DNA from: Candidatus Poribacteria bacterium
GTDB taxonomy: Bacteria > Poribacteria > WGA-4E > WGA-3G
DNA length: 34,441 nt
Assembly (NCBI GenBank): GCA_022827885.1
Contig: JAJEIP010000139.1
Coordinates: 1-34,441 of the forward strand
Direction: 5' to 3'
In this document: one piece after another, positions 25,416 through 34,344 of the stretch
Layout: each line of letters opens with the position of its first letter
Position numbering within the stretch: position 1 is the stretch's first letter
Translations under genes and position numbers: made by a program
Notes under the pieces: generated by a model
What the model was told of the DNA's origin: nothing
Database searches by the model: none
What the model saw: only the letters and a program-made list of their open reading frames with translations

Positions 25416-26066
25416 TTAGTTATTATCATTTTCCTCATGATTGTCGTCATCGTCTTCATCGTGACCGTTATCCATACCTTCATGCTCATCGTCCTCTTCG
25501 TCATGCTCATCGTCTTCCTCATGCTCAGCATCCATTTCCTCATGCCCGTCTCCATCTTCATGTTCATCGTCTTCCTCATGCTCAGCATCCATGTCGTCAT
25601 GAACGTCCTCACGCTCGTCGTCGTGTTCTGGCTGGATGACACCGTCTTGGGCTTCTTGCCCATTAATCCAATCGACGAAAAGTTGAATCTCGGCATCCGT
25701 CAGGGGTGGACCGCCAGGGGGCATTTGACCTGAAACAATCTGTTCAACGACTTCACTCTCTTGAGGATTCCCCGGAATGAACGCAGGACCGTGCTCGCCT
25801 CCCGCTATAAACGATTCGTATGTCCTGAAATCTAAACCGTGGGGTCCATCGGCGACGTGGCACCCCGCAAGCGCACATCTCGCTGTGAGGATAGGCAGAA
25901 CATTCTGTTCAAAGGAGGCTTTAGCAATATCAGCAGATTCGTGAACGTCCATGGGCGATGATATATCGTCAGGCATTAGGATATGACCACGATCGCGAGT
26001 ACATCCGAGCATACAAAACATTACCCCGACAGTGAGTAAGAGAAATCCTCGTATGTTTATAACCAT
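25416..26066 (-). CDS. CX4CH-haem lipoprotein with His/Asp/Glu-rich tail (paralogue C)
   Basis: A 216-residue lipoprotein. The signal peptide ends MLGC with Cys22 as lipid site. The cytochrome-like domain matches paralogue A almost column by column: SFEQNVLPILTARCALAGCH, with C64, C69 and H70 at the same positions, then QMPPGGPPLTDAEIQLFVDWING. From about residue 142 to the end runs a tail of His, Asp, Glu and Met in repeating blocks such as DAEHEEDDEHEDGDGHEEM. Such a tail can bind divalent metals or calcium. The Shine-Dalgarno GAAGGAG is strong, and a full promoter is seen at 26191-26219. A and C are probably duplicates with diverged tails. Confidence 0.82.
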   Translation of the reverse strand: MVINIRGFLLLTVGVMFCMLGCTRDRGHILMPDDISSPMDVHESADIAKASFEQNVLPILTARCALAGCHVADGPHGLDFRTYESFIAGGEHGPAFIPGNPQESEVVEQIVSGQMPPGGPPLTDAEIQLFVDWINGQEAQDGVIQPEHDDEREDVHDDMDAEHEEDDEHEDGDGHEEMDAEHEEDDEHDEEDDEHEGMDNGHDEDDDDNHEENDNN

Positions 26067-26190
26067 AATAACTCCTTCTAATTGTGTTTTTAAAGATTGT
26101 AAGGCTTCTTTCTAATTCCTAATGATAGATATTGTAGAGATGCACGAAAAAGCCTACTAACCACGCACCACTTCTGTTAATTAGGAATAA

Positions 26191-26219
26191 AGAATAACCC
26201 ATTTTGATAATACTGTCAA
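26191..26219 (-). promoter_or_regulatory. Promoter of lipoprotein C
   Basis: On the minus strand, TTGACA (26214-26219) and TATTCT (26191-26196) with a 17-base spacer. The transcript would start near 26184 with a leader of about 118 bases before the ATG at 26066. Confidence 0.7.
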
Positions 26220-26371
26220 GAAAAATTTCAGAGCCATTCAGTTTTCGATTTTTTATCCGTTTTATGTGATGGGATATAGCGACCCAAGAGATCGCTTCTA
26301 CAGGAAAGAGATCTCAAACAGAATCGAAATTATTGGAGAACTGAATGCCTCTGCACATAAGAGAATTTTCA

Positions 26372-26400
26372 TTGACTCTATTTCTCCTTCATGCTAAACT
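26372..26400 (+). promoter_or_regulatory. Promoter of the cytochrome gene, leaderless geometry
   Basis: TTGACT (26372-26377), 17-base spacer, TAAACT (26395-26400) with an extended TGC in front. The ATG at 26407 begins after six bases, so the message would start at the start codon. No Shine-Dalgarno is present. Confidence 0.7.
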
Positions 26401-26408
26401 AAAAGCAT
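26391..26408. promoter_or_regulatory. 18-bp palindromic operator over the cytochrome -10 box
   Basis: ATGCTAAACTAAAAGCAT matches the operators at 34345 and 34388 at 15 of 18 positions (the latter) and has the same ATGCT/AGCAT ends. It covers the -10 box and the start codon, so a bound protein would block transcription. Confidence 0.5.
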
Positions 26409-27321
26409 GAAAGTCTTCATCCAAATCGGGCACGGTGTTGTGGGTGCTGCTGTTATCTCAGGTCTATGTCTATGGCAGGCAGGCAGTTTCGGTGAAGCAA
26501 GACACACTCTCAGCATTATCGGTGCGATTGCTATCCTTATAGCCAGTCTCTATCTCTTCCGAAGCCGTTGGATTCGGTGGGGCAACCGGCAAACATGGCT
26601 CAAATACCATCAACGACTCGCGTCTTTGGGCTTGTGCTTGGTGCTACTGCATTCTGCTTTCCAACCGCTTGCATGGCACTCATGGCTGACGTTTTTGCTC
26701 ACCCTATCGAACTTAGGAACCGGTATCGCCGTGAGTCTAACATCACGTAGGGCGCGCCGGATCCTGCTCCGATGCCATCTTATCCTTGCCCCCATTCTAC
26801 TTATTAGTATTGTGTTTCACGGACAAAAAAAACTGGAGCACGACGAATTCTTTCCACTCACGAAAGTTCACGATGTGCCTTGTGCGAGATGCCATACACC
26901 TGAACGCTTTCTGTTTTATGTTAATACAACCCTTCCTCAAGATCTGGACACATCAGACACTATTCCTGAGGACTTGCACTGGTGGTTCTTACAAAATGAA
27001 CGTAGGGTACCCGAGACTGCTCCTATCTCAATCAAGGAAACAGGGAATGCTTGGACAGTAACCGACACAAAAAATAAACACACCTACTATATCCGGAAGG
27101 TCACAGATAAAATTGCCATCTACGCCGATTCCGATTATCGGAGTTACACCTGTCTCAAATGCCACGTGCATAACACAGAAGAAATTCAGTTAGCACACGA
27201 GCTACACGGTGTTGCTGATTTCCACAGATGTCTCGTCTGCCACCAGACCGAAATTGACGGCACGCGTTATGGACGACAGCGATTTGATTGGGAATATGCA
27301 CCACATCGAAAACGGAACTAA
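26407..27321 (+). CDS. Membrane cytochrome with three CxxCH haem sites
   Basis: A 304-residue inner-membrane protein. About four membrane helices lie in the first 140 residues (roughly 8-26, 35-52, 72-88 and 124-140), with His at 9, 33, 68, 82, 124 and 138. These are suited to b-type haem binding, as in cytochrome b561- or ferric-reductase-like domains. A periplasmic domain (about 145-304) carries three c-type haem motifs: CARCH (159-163), CLKCH (249-253) and CLVCH (275-279). It likely passes electrons from quinol to periplasmic acceptors. The neighbouring CX4CH lipoproteins are candidate partners. I know no named family with exactly this layout. Its promoter carries an 18-bp operator. Confidence 0.82.
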   Translation: MKVFIQIGHGVVGAAVISGLCLWQAGSFGEARHTLSIIGAIAILIASLYLFRSRWIRWGNRQTWLKYHQRLASLGLCLVLLHSAFQPLAWHSWLTFLLTLSNLGTGIAVSLTSRRARRILLRCHLILAPILLISIVFHGQKKLEHDEFFPLTKVHDVPCARCHTPERFLFYVNTTLPQDLDTSDTIPEDLHWWFLQNERRVPETAPISIKETGNAWTVTDTKNKHTYYIRKVTDKIAIYADSDYRSYTCLKCHVHNTEEIQLAHELHGVADFHRCLVCHQTEIDGTRYGRQRFDWEYAPHRKRN

Positions 27322-27478
27322 AATCTTATTATCGTGCCTTAAGGCTGTCCCAAGTTATCGTCAACTTATCAGTCGGTTCCACTGACAGAAATCCTCCCTC
27401 CATATTTACGAAAACTGAATGGTTCTGAGAGCAAGTCTTATCTTATGCAGACAGTTAGTTTTTTTATCTTTACACTCC

Positions 27479-27507
27479 TTGACAAATCCCTAAAAATTCA
27501 GTAAACT
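27479..27507 (+). promoter_or_regulatory. Promoter of the GT9 gene, leaderless geometry
   Basis: A perfect TTGACA (27479-27484), 17-base spacer and TAAACT (27502-27507). The ATG at 27516 begins eight bases after the -10, leaving at most about two untranslated bases. No Shine-Dalgarno is possible. Confidence 0.75.
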
Positions 27508-27515
27508 GCAAAAAG

Positions 27516-28664
27516 ATGTTTCAAAACGCAACCGAAATTCTCACTTTAATCGCTTCTACTGCCGTGCAGTGGCTCTTCTATCGGAAACGTTGGTTTCCAA
27601 AGGACTTCGTACCCGAACGGATCCTCGTTATCAAACTTGATCATCTCGGTGATGTGCTGTTGGCGACACCGGTGTTTTCGAATCTCCGTCGGGCATATCC
27701 GAACGCTGAGCTGCACGCCCTTACCGGTGCTTGGAGTCGCGTGGTTTTAGAGAGGCATCCGGATGTTAATAAGATTATAGAATACAATTCACCCACTTTT
27801 TGCCGCACAGGGCAGCCGACATCCTTCAGAGGAACGTTTCAGCTCTACCGCGAGTTACGTCGCCAAAAATATGATCTGATGGTCGAACTCCGTAGTGATT
27901 GGTGGACTGTTTGCTTCGCGTTCGGACGACTCACACCGAAGCGACTCAGTCGTGCTGCCCTACAAATTGCGAACAGATTGGGTTTTACGCAATTCAGTGG
28001 GACCCACGAGACGACGCGTAATCTCGATGTCTTAAAGCAAGCAGGCATCCCAGCACCTGTCCAAACCGCAATCTTCTCAGTAACAGTAGAAGATCAAAAA
28101 TGGGCATCCGATTTCCTTGCCACATATCAGATTGAGAGGCAACGCCCGTTGGTTGCGATCCATCCTGGGTCCCCGATTGCACTCAAAAGATGGTTGCCTG
28201 ATCGATATGCGGAATTAGCGGATTGGCTGATTGCCCAAAAACGTGCGCAAATTCTGTTTGTCGGCGTGACCGATGAAATACCGATCGTCATGGAAATTCA
28301 AGCACGTATGCGAGGTGAATCAATCAATATCGCTGGCAACACGACATTGACACAATTGGCATCAATCTTGCATACATGCAATGTGTTTATCGGCAACGAT
28401 AGCGGTCCGATGCATCTCGCTGCTGCCGTTGGCACGCAGACAATCGGACTATATGGTCCTGGAGATCCAACCCGTTTCGGTCCGGCGGGTGTAAAGTGTC
28501 AAACGATTCGAGGGCGGCCAGACTGCCCATGTGTGGGAACAATCTGCCGGTTCGGAAAAGCAGGATGCATGTCTGAAATTCAGGTCACCGATGTAATTCA
28601 GACCCTTGAAACGGCTGCATATTTGCCCCTGAACAACAAACATGCCTCAGCGGTAACGAATTAA
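27516..28664 (+). CDS. Glycosyltransferase family 9 (heptosyltransferase-like)
   Basis: A 382-residue GT-B-fold transferase. The N-terminal domain has ILVIKLDHLGDVLLATPVFSNLRRAYP (about 36-62), the standard GT9 opening. The C-terminal domain has AIHPGSPIALKRWLPDRYAELAD, an acceptor/donor-site segment, and the nucleotide-sugar signature GNDSGPMHLAAAVGTQTIGLYGPGDPTRFGP. It ends with a Cys-rich loop (DCPCVGTICRFGKAGCM) that is common in bacterial GT9 proteins. It adds heptose or a similar sugar to LPS core or another envelope glycan, on the cytosolic face. This supports a Gram-negative envelope. The gene stands alone with its own promoter. Confidence 0.92.
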   Translation: MFQNATEILTLIASTAVQWLFYRKRWFPKDFVPERILVIKLDHLGDVLLATPVFSNLRRAYPNAELHALTGAWSRVVLERHPDVNKIIEYNSPTFCRTGQPTSFRGTFQLYRELRRQKYDLMVELRSDWWTVCFAFGRLTPKRLSRAALQIANRLGFTQFSGTHETTRNLDVLKQAGIPAPVQTAIFSVTVEDQKWASDFLATYQIERQRPLVAIHPGSPIALKRWLPDRYAELADWLIAQKRAQILFVGVTDEIPIVMEIQARMRGESINIAGNTTLTQLASILHTCNVFIGNDSGPMHLAAAVGTQTIGLYGPGDPTRFGPAGVKCQTIRGRPDCPCVGTICRFGKAGCMSEIQVTDVIQTLETAAYLPLNNKHASAVTN

Positions 28665-28665
28665 C

Positions 28666-28694
28666 TTGACATATTTTTGTAAAGAAGTTATAAT
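28666..28694 (+). promoter_or_regulatory. Consensus sigma-70 promoter
   Basis: TTGACA (28666-28671), 17-base spacer, TATAAT (28689-28694): both hexamers are perfect. It starts a leader of about 155 bases before the lipoprotein ATG at 28857. This is the strongest promoter by consensus in the window and implies high expression. Confidence 0.88.
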
Positions 28695-28856
28695 GTCTTA
28701 AACAACATCCGTAAAAAATCGTCTTATCCATTAAGCATTTGATTCTTGCCTTATGCGCATTTAGATTTAGGAAATTGGAAAGGGCAATTTTGGGGTGTGA
28801 TTGAACAACATTGGTTTGTAAGCGATGTGATGAATCTAAAGGAGGAATTGAAAAAA

Positions 28857-29528
28857 ATGCAATCGAGATTAACGTGGCTCGTGCTTGTCCTTTTCGCAGT
28901 AGGCATCATGAGCATCGGCATCGTTGGCTGTGGTGGTGATACCGAAGAGGAATCCGCTGAAAAGCCGACGGAAAGTGCCTCATCTACGAGTTCTGATACA
29001 CCAGCAGTTGCTGCGAAACCGCCGATCGACTTCGCAGCAGAAAAAGTCGCAATCCAAGAGGTTTATACTGCCTTCTACAAAGCCTTTAACGACAACGATC
29101 TCAAAGCCATTGGGGAGACCTTCCGGACGAATGATGGCAAGGTTGCCTTCGGAACAATCTTTGCTGGAAATGAACCGGTGCCAATCGCCTTCGGTTGGCG
29201 GAATGTTGAAATCGCTATTGAAGGTTTATGGATCGGCATCGGTACAAAGGGATCCAAATGGGGACAGAACGACCAATTGACAGATTTTTGGATTCGCTAT
29301 AAAGGCAGCAAAATTGAAGCCAGTGCCATAGGCTACAATTGTTACAAAGGCGCGTTTCCTGGCGAAACACACCTCTATCTGGTGAAAGAGGAAAAGGATG
29401 GGTGGAAGATCCACGAGTTGGATAGCAGTACCGAAAATAACCTTGGTATCTTTGGCTTTCACAAAGGTAAACCCCGTCTTAAGGAAGCAGGCCGCTTCTT
29501 TACGACAGCTGCCGACAAGGTTGAATAA
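28857..29528 (+). CDS. Lipoprotein with NTF2/SnoaL-like domain
   Basis: A 223-residue lipoprotein. The signal peptide MQSRLTWLVLVLFAVGIMSIGIVGCGG gives lipidation at Cys25 (IVGC). A short Glu/Ser/Thr-rich linker follows. A domain of the NTF2-like/DUF4440 fold begins near AIQEVYTAFYKAFNDNDLKAIGETF (about 60-85) and ends with GWKIHELDSS. NTF2-like lipoproteins can bind small ligands or act as periplasmic scaffolds; the function here is unknown. GGAGG lies 11 bases before ATG 28857; a longer frame from 28746 starts within the leader and hides the signal peptide. It is read from a near-perfect sigma-70 promoter, so it is probably abundant. Confidence 0.8.
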   Translation: MQSRLTWLVLVLFAVGIMSIGIVGCGGDTEEESAEKPTESASSTSSDTPAVAAKPPIDFAAEKVAIQEVYTAFYKAFNDNDLKAIGETFRTNDGKVAFGTIFAGNEPVPIAFGWRNVEIAIEGLWIGIGTKGSKWGQNDQLTDFWIRYKGSKIEASAIGYNCYKGAFPGETHLYLVKEEKDGWKIHELDSSTENNLGIFGFHKGKPRLKEAGRFFTTAADKVE

Positions 29529-29552
29529 AATCAATTTTGGTGCACACGGTTG

Positions 29553-29610
29553 CTAAAGACTGCCCCTTTTTGTGCAGCTTCTAAAGAGGCTGCCCCTTTT
29601 CGTGCAGCTT
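29553..29610. repeat. Two tandem hairpin-forming repeats after the lipoprotein gene
   Basis: CTAAAGACTGCCCC (29553) and CTAAAGAGGCTGCCCC (29581) each run on through TTTT(T/C)GTGCAGCTT. The unit is 28-30 bases and occurs twice in tandem. GCTGC and GCAGC within the second unit can pair around a T-rich loop. They start 25 bases after the lipoprotein stop and may act as 3'-end structures. Confidence 0.6.
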
Positions 29611-29650
29611 AACACACTTGATGCAGGGATTTATAGCCAATTCACTGTTT

Positions 29651-29679
29651 TTCGCATTGGCACGGAAATTGCATATATT
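29651..29679 (+). promoter_or_regulatory. Probable promoter of the DUF4159 gene
   Basis: TTCGCA (29651-29656), 17-base spacer, TATATT (29674-29679). The transcript would start near 29686, about 56 bases before the ATG at 29742. Confidence 0.45.
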
Positions 29680-29741
29680 CCTGCATCAACAACTTTTGTT
29701 TTTTCTTAGGATACGCAAATATCCCTTGGAGGTAATAACGA

Positions 29742-31220
29742 ATGAGTGCAAAAAGAACCTCAGGTGCCTTTATGACTTCATTGGTACTTCACGCGGTCAT
29801 AGCGTTCATTGCTGGCATTTATCTTGTCACGCAAACTGAACAGTTCAAAGATCTCGTGGGTGCTGAAGTGCTCCAACCCAAGGAGCCACCGAAGCCTAAG
29901 GTCCGGAAACCTGTTGTGAAACCTGTTATTAAGCCGACAGTTCCAACGCAGAACACTGTTGTCGTCGAACAGGTGCAGGTACAACCCCGTGTAACGACTG
30001 CGTTTGTTGCTAAGTCGAATTTCCAACCGCAGACGGTCCTCGAATTTTCAAACCAAACCGTTAAAGTAGACGCCCCGATTAATCCGAATGTACCGAGAGT
30101 GGTTACGCCGAACGCACCCGTGCCGACAGTTGTAACACACGCTGACCTACCTGTTTCGGATGCACCCGGTGCCTTGGCGTTCTCCGCACCCGTCGCAACT
30201 GCCCCCTCCGCTGGACCGGCTAACATCGGTCGTGGTGTCGCAGGCAGCGTCGTGCAGGTGAAAGTCGCTTTTGAACGTCCACCCGGACTCGCAATGGTTG
30301 AAAACGTCGGTGCCGCACGCGATGCCCTCGGCGATGTCGTTGAAAACATCACACTCGGTAACGTTGAAGTCCCACCCCTGGCAAGAGGCGAACCCGGTGG
30401 ACGCGTTATCGGTAAAGGTAAGGACATCCGCGGCGTCTTCCGTTTCACACGGATCCGTCACAGTCTCTCTGACTGGTGGGCTGATGCTTCTTCCCTCAAC
30501 GCATTGACAAAGTGGCTCAACGAACGGACGAAGATTAAAACTGACATGAACGTTGAAGGTGGCGCATTGAAACTTACCGATGCTAACCTCTTCAAAACAC
30601 CATTCGTCTTTATGACAGGACACGATCCGTCACTTACCCGTTCCCGTAACTTGCTCGGACGGCAGTATGGTGGTGGTAAAATGGATAGCCGTCTCACTGA
30701 GACTGAAGCCGCAGGTATGCGTCGCTATCTCGTTGAAAAAGGTGGATTCCTCGTCTTTGATGATTGCGGTGTGAACGCTCCTGCACAGGCGATGATTCGT
30801 CTCTTCCTCGCACAGATGCGCTATGTCATGCCTGAGTACCAGATTGAACGTATTGCGAACGAGCACGAGATTTACGATAACTTCTATGAAATGGGTGGTC
30901 CCCCTGTCGGATACGACATTTTCTGGTGGGGTACCCGTCCGCCGAAACGGAACTTCCTCGAAGGTATCTCCGTGGGCGAAAAGTTATCGGTTATCATGGT
31001 GCGTCGTGATTACATGTGCGCCATGGAGTCTGTCAGTCTCCCGACCCGTAGTGTCCACTATTCACCTGGCGTCTATCGTTTCATGACGAACGTTGTGGTG
31101 TATGCGTTAACGCACGGTCAGATTTCTGACTATTCCGGTTATGTGCCTGAAGATACGTTAGCGAAGCAGGACCTTCCGACAAGCGCCCCTGAAGCTGCGA
31201 AGGTCAGCGGTTTCGAGTAG
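29742..31220 (+). CDS. DUF4159 protein with TonB-like membrane anchor
   Basis: A 492-residue inner-membrane protein. A short basic N-terminus is followed by one membrane helix, AFMTSLVLHAVIAFIAGIYLV (9-29), with S13-x3-H17 as in TonB. A Pro/Lys/Val-rich linker (KEPPKPKVRKPVVKPV, about 47-62) and a longer unstructured Val/Pro/Ala region follow to about residue 220. The C-terminal domain (about 230-470) is DUF4159: RFTRIRHSLSDWWADASSL, FVFMTGHDPS, AAGMRRYLVEKGGFLVFDDC, then ISVGEKLSVIMVRRDY. DUF4159 resembles glutamine-amidotransferase-like folds and often occurs near VWA and MoxR genes. GGAGG is 8 bases before the ATG. It shares its anchor with the VWA protein at 17511-18596. Confidence 0.85.
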   Translation: MSAKRTSGAFMTSLVLHAVIAFIAGIYLVTQTEQFKDLVGAEVLQPKEPPKPKVRKPVVKPVIKPTVPTQNTVVVEQVQVQPRVTTAFVAKSNFQPQTVLEFSNQTVKVDAPINPNVPRVVTPNAPVPTVVTHADLPVSDAPGALAFSAPVATAPSAGPANIGRGVAGSVVQVKVAFERPPGLAMVENVGAARDALGDVVENITLGNVEVPPLARGEPGGRVIGKGKDIRGVFRFTRIRHSLSDWWADASSLNALTKWLNERTKIKTDMNVEGGALKLTDANLFKTPFVFMTGHDPSLTRSRNLLGRQYGGGKMDSRLTETEAAGMRRYLVEKGGFLVFDDCGVNAPAQAMIRLFLAQMRYVMPEYQIERIANEHEIYDNFYEMGGPPVGYDIFWWGTRPPKRNFLEGISVGEKLSVIMVRRDYMCAMESVSLPTRSVHYSPGVYRFMTNVVVYALTHGQISDYSGYVPEDTLAKQDLPTSAPEAAKVSGFE

Positions 31221-31676
31221 AATCTTTATATTAAAACGTGGTTTTTGGATTGTACTGTGTTTGGGCTGTTTAGTTATCCGCCAAGGGCAACTGAGCAGCC
31301 CTTACCTATTGCAACCCAATCCTCACTGCTGCGACAAAGTTGCTGCTATTGACACTATTTGTCGTTTTATTGGCGGGGGCGTATCTCGCCTTTGTGCGTG
31401 TTGAAGTCTAAGGTCTGGTATCTTTCTTTATCCAAATGCCATTTGTCAAATTTGCTTATACCACATTCACATCCCCAAACTAACCCCATAAGTGGCATCT
31501 CCCTCCCTATGAAGATTCTACTGTCTCAAAAGTAAGCAGTAAGAAATTATATCAACTTTGTCTTGTGGGAATTTCGCCTTAATTTTACTCGTCAGCTCTT
31601 CCCTTGTGTGTTAAACTATATGGAACACTGAAACAGCATCTTCGTATACCAATAAACGTCCGCGATAGGAAACGAT
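31221..31676. other. Intergenic region with a short membrane-peptide frame
   Basis: About 455 bases without a clear gene. A stop-free frame from 31295 to the TAA at 31409-31411 would encode a hydrophobic helix (KLLLLTLFVVLLAGAYLAF) and a short basic end, but it has no ATG and no Shine-Dalgarno. It could be a small membrane peptide from a TTG start or the tail of a decayed gene. A TAAACT at 31612-31617 might be a weak -10 for the permease genes. Confidence 0.35.
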
Positions 31677-32855
31677 ATGCGTCAACTTGGTAACTTAATT
31701 AAGCATGAACTGACTGATAATCTCACGAGTGGTCGTTACATTCTAACAAGCGTTGTGTGTATCGTCTTATGTGTAATTTCTATTGTTTTAATGTCGCACG
31801 ATTACCAACACCGAGAAAAGCAGTCGAGTTTAGCGCGCGGCATCTCCATGCCTCCACAGCCGCTTAGCCTCATCGCAAAAGGGACAAATGAAGTCCGTCC
31901 AGTCATCCCAAATTTTCATCCCCGATATAATGTTATCGGACAGGTTTTCATGCGTTTTGGTGAAGAGCGTCACATCTTTGAACTGTTTGAGACCCCTGAT
32001 TTTGTCTATATTGTTAGTATTATCTTGTCAATCCTAACGATTTTTCTCTCCTATGACAGCGTTTGCGGCGAGAAAGAAACGCATACCCTCTCTTTGGTCC
32101 TGAGCAATTCTCTTCGACGATCTACATTTCTGTTAGGCAAATGGATTGGAGGCTATATAAGTCTATTGCTGAGTTTCTGTCCAGCGATGCTGCTCATGTT
32201 CATCTATATGTTTACCTTCTCAGGAGTTTCGCTCTTCAGTGAACACTTTCTGCGACTTGGTGGTATGATCAGTTTTACTTTAATCTATCTTTCTGTGTTC
32301 TTCACACTCGGTTTACTGATCTCCACAGTCGTTCATCGAGAAGCCACTTCTCTCGTTTTGTGTCTATTTATCTGGATGATTTGGACGTTGTGGATGCCGA
32401 GATTGGCACTTTTAACGACAAGAACAATTGCGCCGGCTCCCTCTGAAGGCGAGCATAGGCAGATGAAAGAGCGCGTTGTTACCGAACATAATATTACTGA
32501 GGAACAACGAGAAATATTGTGGTCGATGGACGATGCCTACATTTCCAAAATCGATCGCCAAATCGAGTTAGGGAAAAACCTTTCCCGTCTTTCACCATTG
32601 GCATCTTATGTCTACGGTTCAACGACACTCGCACAAACAGGGATATCAGATTATCAAGATTATCGTCGGCGACTTTTCGCATGGCTTAAACGAAATGCGA
32701 GACAAGAGGGTAAATGGTCCCTATTTGTTCATCGTTCCCATCCGCTTGTGTACAGTTTCTCTGAGGCTTGGATGGATCTGCAGCTACTTCTCTTGTGGAA
32801 CGTCTTGCTGTTCATGGGAGCGAACTTAGCGTTCCATCGTTATGATGTAAGATGA
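31677..32855 (+). CDS. ABC-2 type transporter permease, subunit 1
   Basis: A 392-residue inner-membrane protein with about six hydrophobic helices: one at the N-terminus (about 23-42), then a roughly 70-residue outer loop, four helices between about 108 and 240, another soluble stretch (about 250-350, rich in Glu and Arg), and a last helix (about 365-385). SYDSVCGEKETHTLSLVLSNSLRRSTFLLGKW is the conserved ABC-2 segment on the cytosolic side. Its TGA overlaps the frame of the next permease. No ATP-binding subunit is encoded in the window. What is exported is unknown; relatives function with antibiotic, lipid or gliding-motility exporters. Confidence 0.82.
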   Translation: MRQLGNLIKHELTDNLTSGRYILTSVVCIVLCVISIVLMSHDYQHREKQSSLARGISMPPQPLSLIAKGTNEVRPVIPNFHPRYNVIGQVFMRFGEERHIFELFETPDFVYIVSIILSILTIFLSYDSVCGEKETHTLSLVLSNSLRRSTFLLGKWIGGYISLLLSFCPAMLLMFIYMFTFSGVSLFSEHFLRLGGMISFTLIYLSVFFTLGLLISTVVHREATSLVLCLFIWMIWTLWMPRLALLTTRTIAPAPSEGEHRQMKERVVTEHNITEEQREILWSMDDAYISKIDRQIELGKNLSRLSPLASYVYGSTTLAQTGISDYQDYRRRLFAWLKRNARQEGKWSLFVHRSHPLVYSFSEAWMDLQLLLLWNVLLFMGANLAFHRYDVR

Positions 32856-32875
32856 CGAGGGGAATTGGAGAAAAC

Positions 32876-34258
32876 ATGTTCTGGACATTAGTGAAGAAAG
32901 AAATACATGACCATATCCTTAGTGCTCGTTTTGCAGTCTCAATGATTCTGGCGTTGATTTTCCTCATCGGGTCAACAGCAATGTTAGCGATGGACAAGAC
33001 TTGGGCGGGACGGCAACTCTATACAGGATACAAACTCAAAGACCATCTGTATACCAATAAATATAGTTGGTATTGGATGAACCGAGACCTTCCGACATTG
33101 CGGATTTTAGCAACAGGACTGGACGAAGAACTCTCTTTGAACGCCAATAGTGAAGCAACAGCAGGACCTCAATTTGAGAACAATCGACAGTTTGTTAACA
33201 ACCCAAATCGTTATCTCTTTTCGCAGTTGGATTTTGTTTTTTTCTTTAACATTGTTGGGAGTCTGTTAGCATTTGTGTTTACATACGACGCTATTTCAGG
33301 AGAGTATCGCCGTGGGACCTTACGATTGGTGCTCATAAATTCCATCTCACGTCCTTTGCTTTTGGCTGCCAAGTTTGTTGGAAGTTATCTCAGTCTCATC
33401 ACTTCTCTGCTGCCAGCACTGATCAGTGTGATTCTGGTCTTATACCTGATGCCGAATGTGAATCTCCGTCCCTCTGATTGGGTGGCAACCTTATTTCTTT
33501 TTCTACTCGCTTTGCTTTATCTATCTGTTTTTTGTGCCCTTGGACTTTTTGGATCGTGTTTGACAAGACATCCGAAAACGACGCTAACCACTTTGATGGC
33601 GTTATGGATATTCATGGTCTTAGTGATTCCCAACTTCAGTCCATTTTTAGCCGCCTATTTGCGACCTACACCTACAGTCTATGAAGTTCATGAGAATATG
33701 CGAAGGCTATCAGGGGACATTCGGCAACAGAGCCGCGAAGAAATAGCGGCGTTCATACGGGAACACGGCGGCGATCTGTCGGCATTGAACGATGTCGAGA
33801 AGCAAACTATAGACGAAATTCGCGTGAAAGCGGAGCGAAAACAGATGAACCTAAGCGTCGGAAAAACAGCAGAAATCCGACAAGATTTCATCAACAAGGT
33901 TGAAGCACAAGCCGATATGAACCTATCCATATCCCTAATTTCACCCGCAGCGGCATTTGTTTTTTTAGCCACTGATGTAGCGAATACCGGAATTCTCAGT
34001 GAATGGAATTTCCGCCGCTCTGTTATTCGGTACCGTCAACAATACGCCGAGCACGTCAATCAGTATATTGAAGAAACAGGGGACTATGAAATTTTACAAC
34101 GCATTTTGAAAGCAGACCCACCGAATTATGTTCCACCGAAATTTTTCCTTTCAGACGTAATATCACAGCATTTTAATCTGCTGGTAGTCCTTGTGCTTTA
34201 CAACGTAGTGTTTTTCTTTGCGGGTCAAGTCATATTTATTCGAAGACCGCTGATGTGA
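32876..34258 (+). CDS. ABC-2 type transporter permease, subunit 2
   Basis: A 460-residue permease with the same layout as its neighbour: N-terminal KKEIHDHILSARF then a membrane helix (about 18-36), a long outer loop to about 115, a helix group from about 120 to 260, a charged helical region (about 270-380) and a last helix at about 430-450. FTYDAISGEYRRGTLRLVLINSISRPLLLAAKF matches the ABC-2 segment of subunit 1. ATG at 32876 has GGAG 5 bases before it. The ATGA-overlapping start at 32852 has no Shine-Dalgarno. The two genes surely form one operon and a heterodimeric permease. Confidence 0.82.
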   Translation: MFWTLVKKEIHDHILSARFAVSMILALIFLIGSTAMLAMDKTWAGRQLYTGYKLKDHLYTNKYSWYWMNRDLPTLRILATGLDEELSLNANSEATAGPQFENNRQFVNNPNRYLFSQLDFVFFFNIVGSLLAFVFTYDAISGEYRRGTLRLVLINSISRPLLLAAKFVGSYLSLITSLLPALISVILVLYLMPNVNLRPSDWVATLFLFLLALLYLSVFCALGLFGSCLTRHPKTTLTTLMALWIFMVLVIPNFSPFLAAYLRPTPTVYEVHENMRRLSGDIRQQSREEIAAFIREHGGDLSALNDVEKQTIDEIRVKAERKQMNLSVGKTAEIRQDFINKVEAQADMNLSISLISPAAAFVFLATDVANTGILSEWNFRRSVIRYRQQYAEHVNQYIEETGDYEILQRILKADPPNYVPPKFFLSDVISQHFNLLVVLVLYNVVFFFAGQVIFIRRPLM

Positions 34259-34344
34259 CCTATTGAATACGTCCGGCCTACTCATCCTGAATCTCATCAG
34301 AATTGTTCAAACTTAGTAATACTTAAGTCGGATTACGTTAGTTT

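Larger units (their letters stand above)
26067..26406. other. Divergent regulatory region between lipoprotein C and cytochrome gene
   Basis: About 340 bases with no gene. It holds a minus-strand promoter for lipoprotein C (26191-26219) and a plus-strand promoter plus operator for the cytochrome gene (26372-26408). An imperfect inverted repeat (ATTCCTAAT near 26116 and ATTAGGAAT near 26179) lies in the leader of the lipoprotein C transcript. Confidence 0.6.

Noticed and set aside
29819-30448. 209-residue minus-strand frame rich in Thr and Gly
   Set aside because: It is antisense to the Pro/Val-rich linker of the DUF4159 protein; its low complexity explains the open frame.
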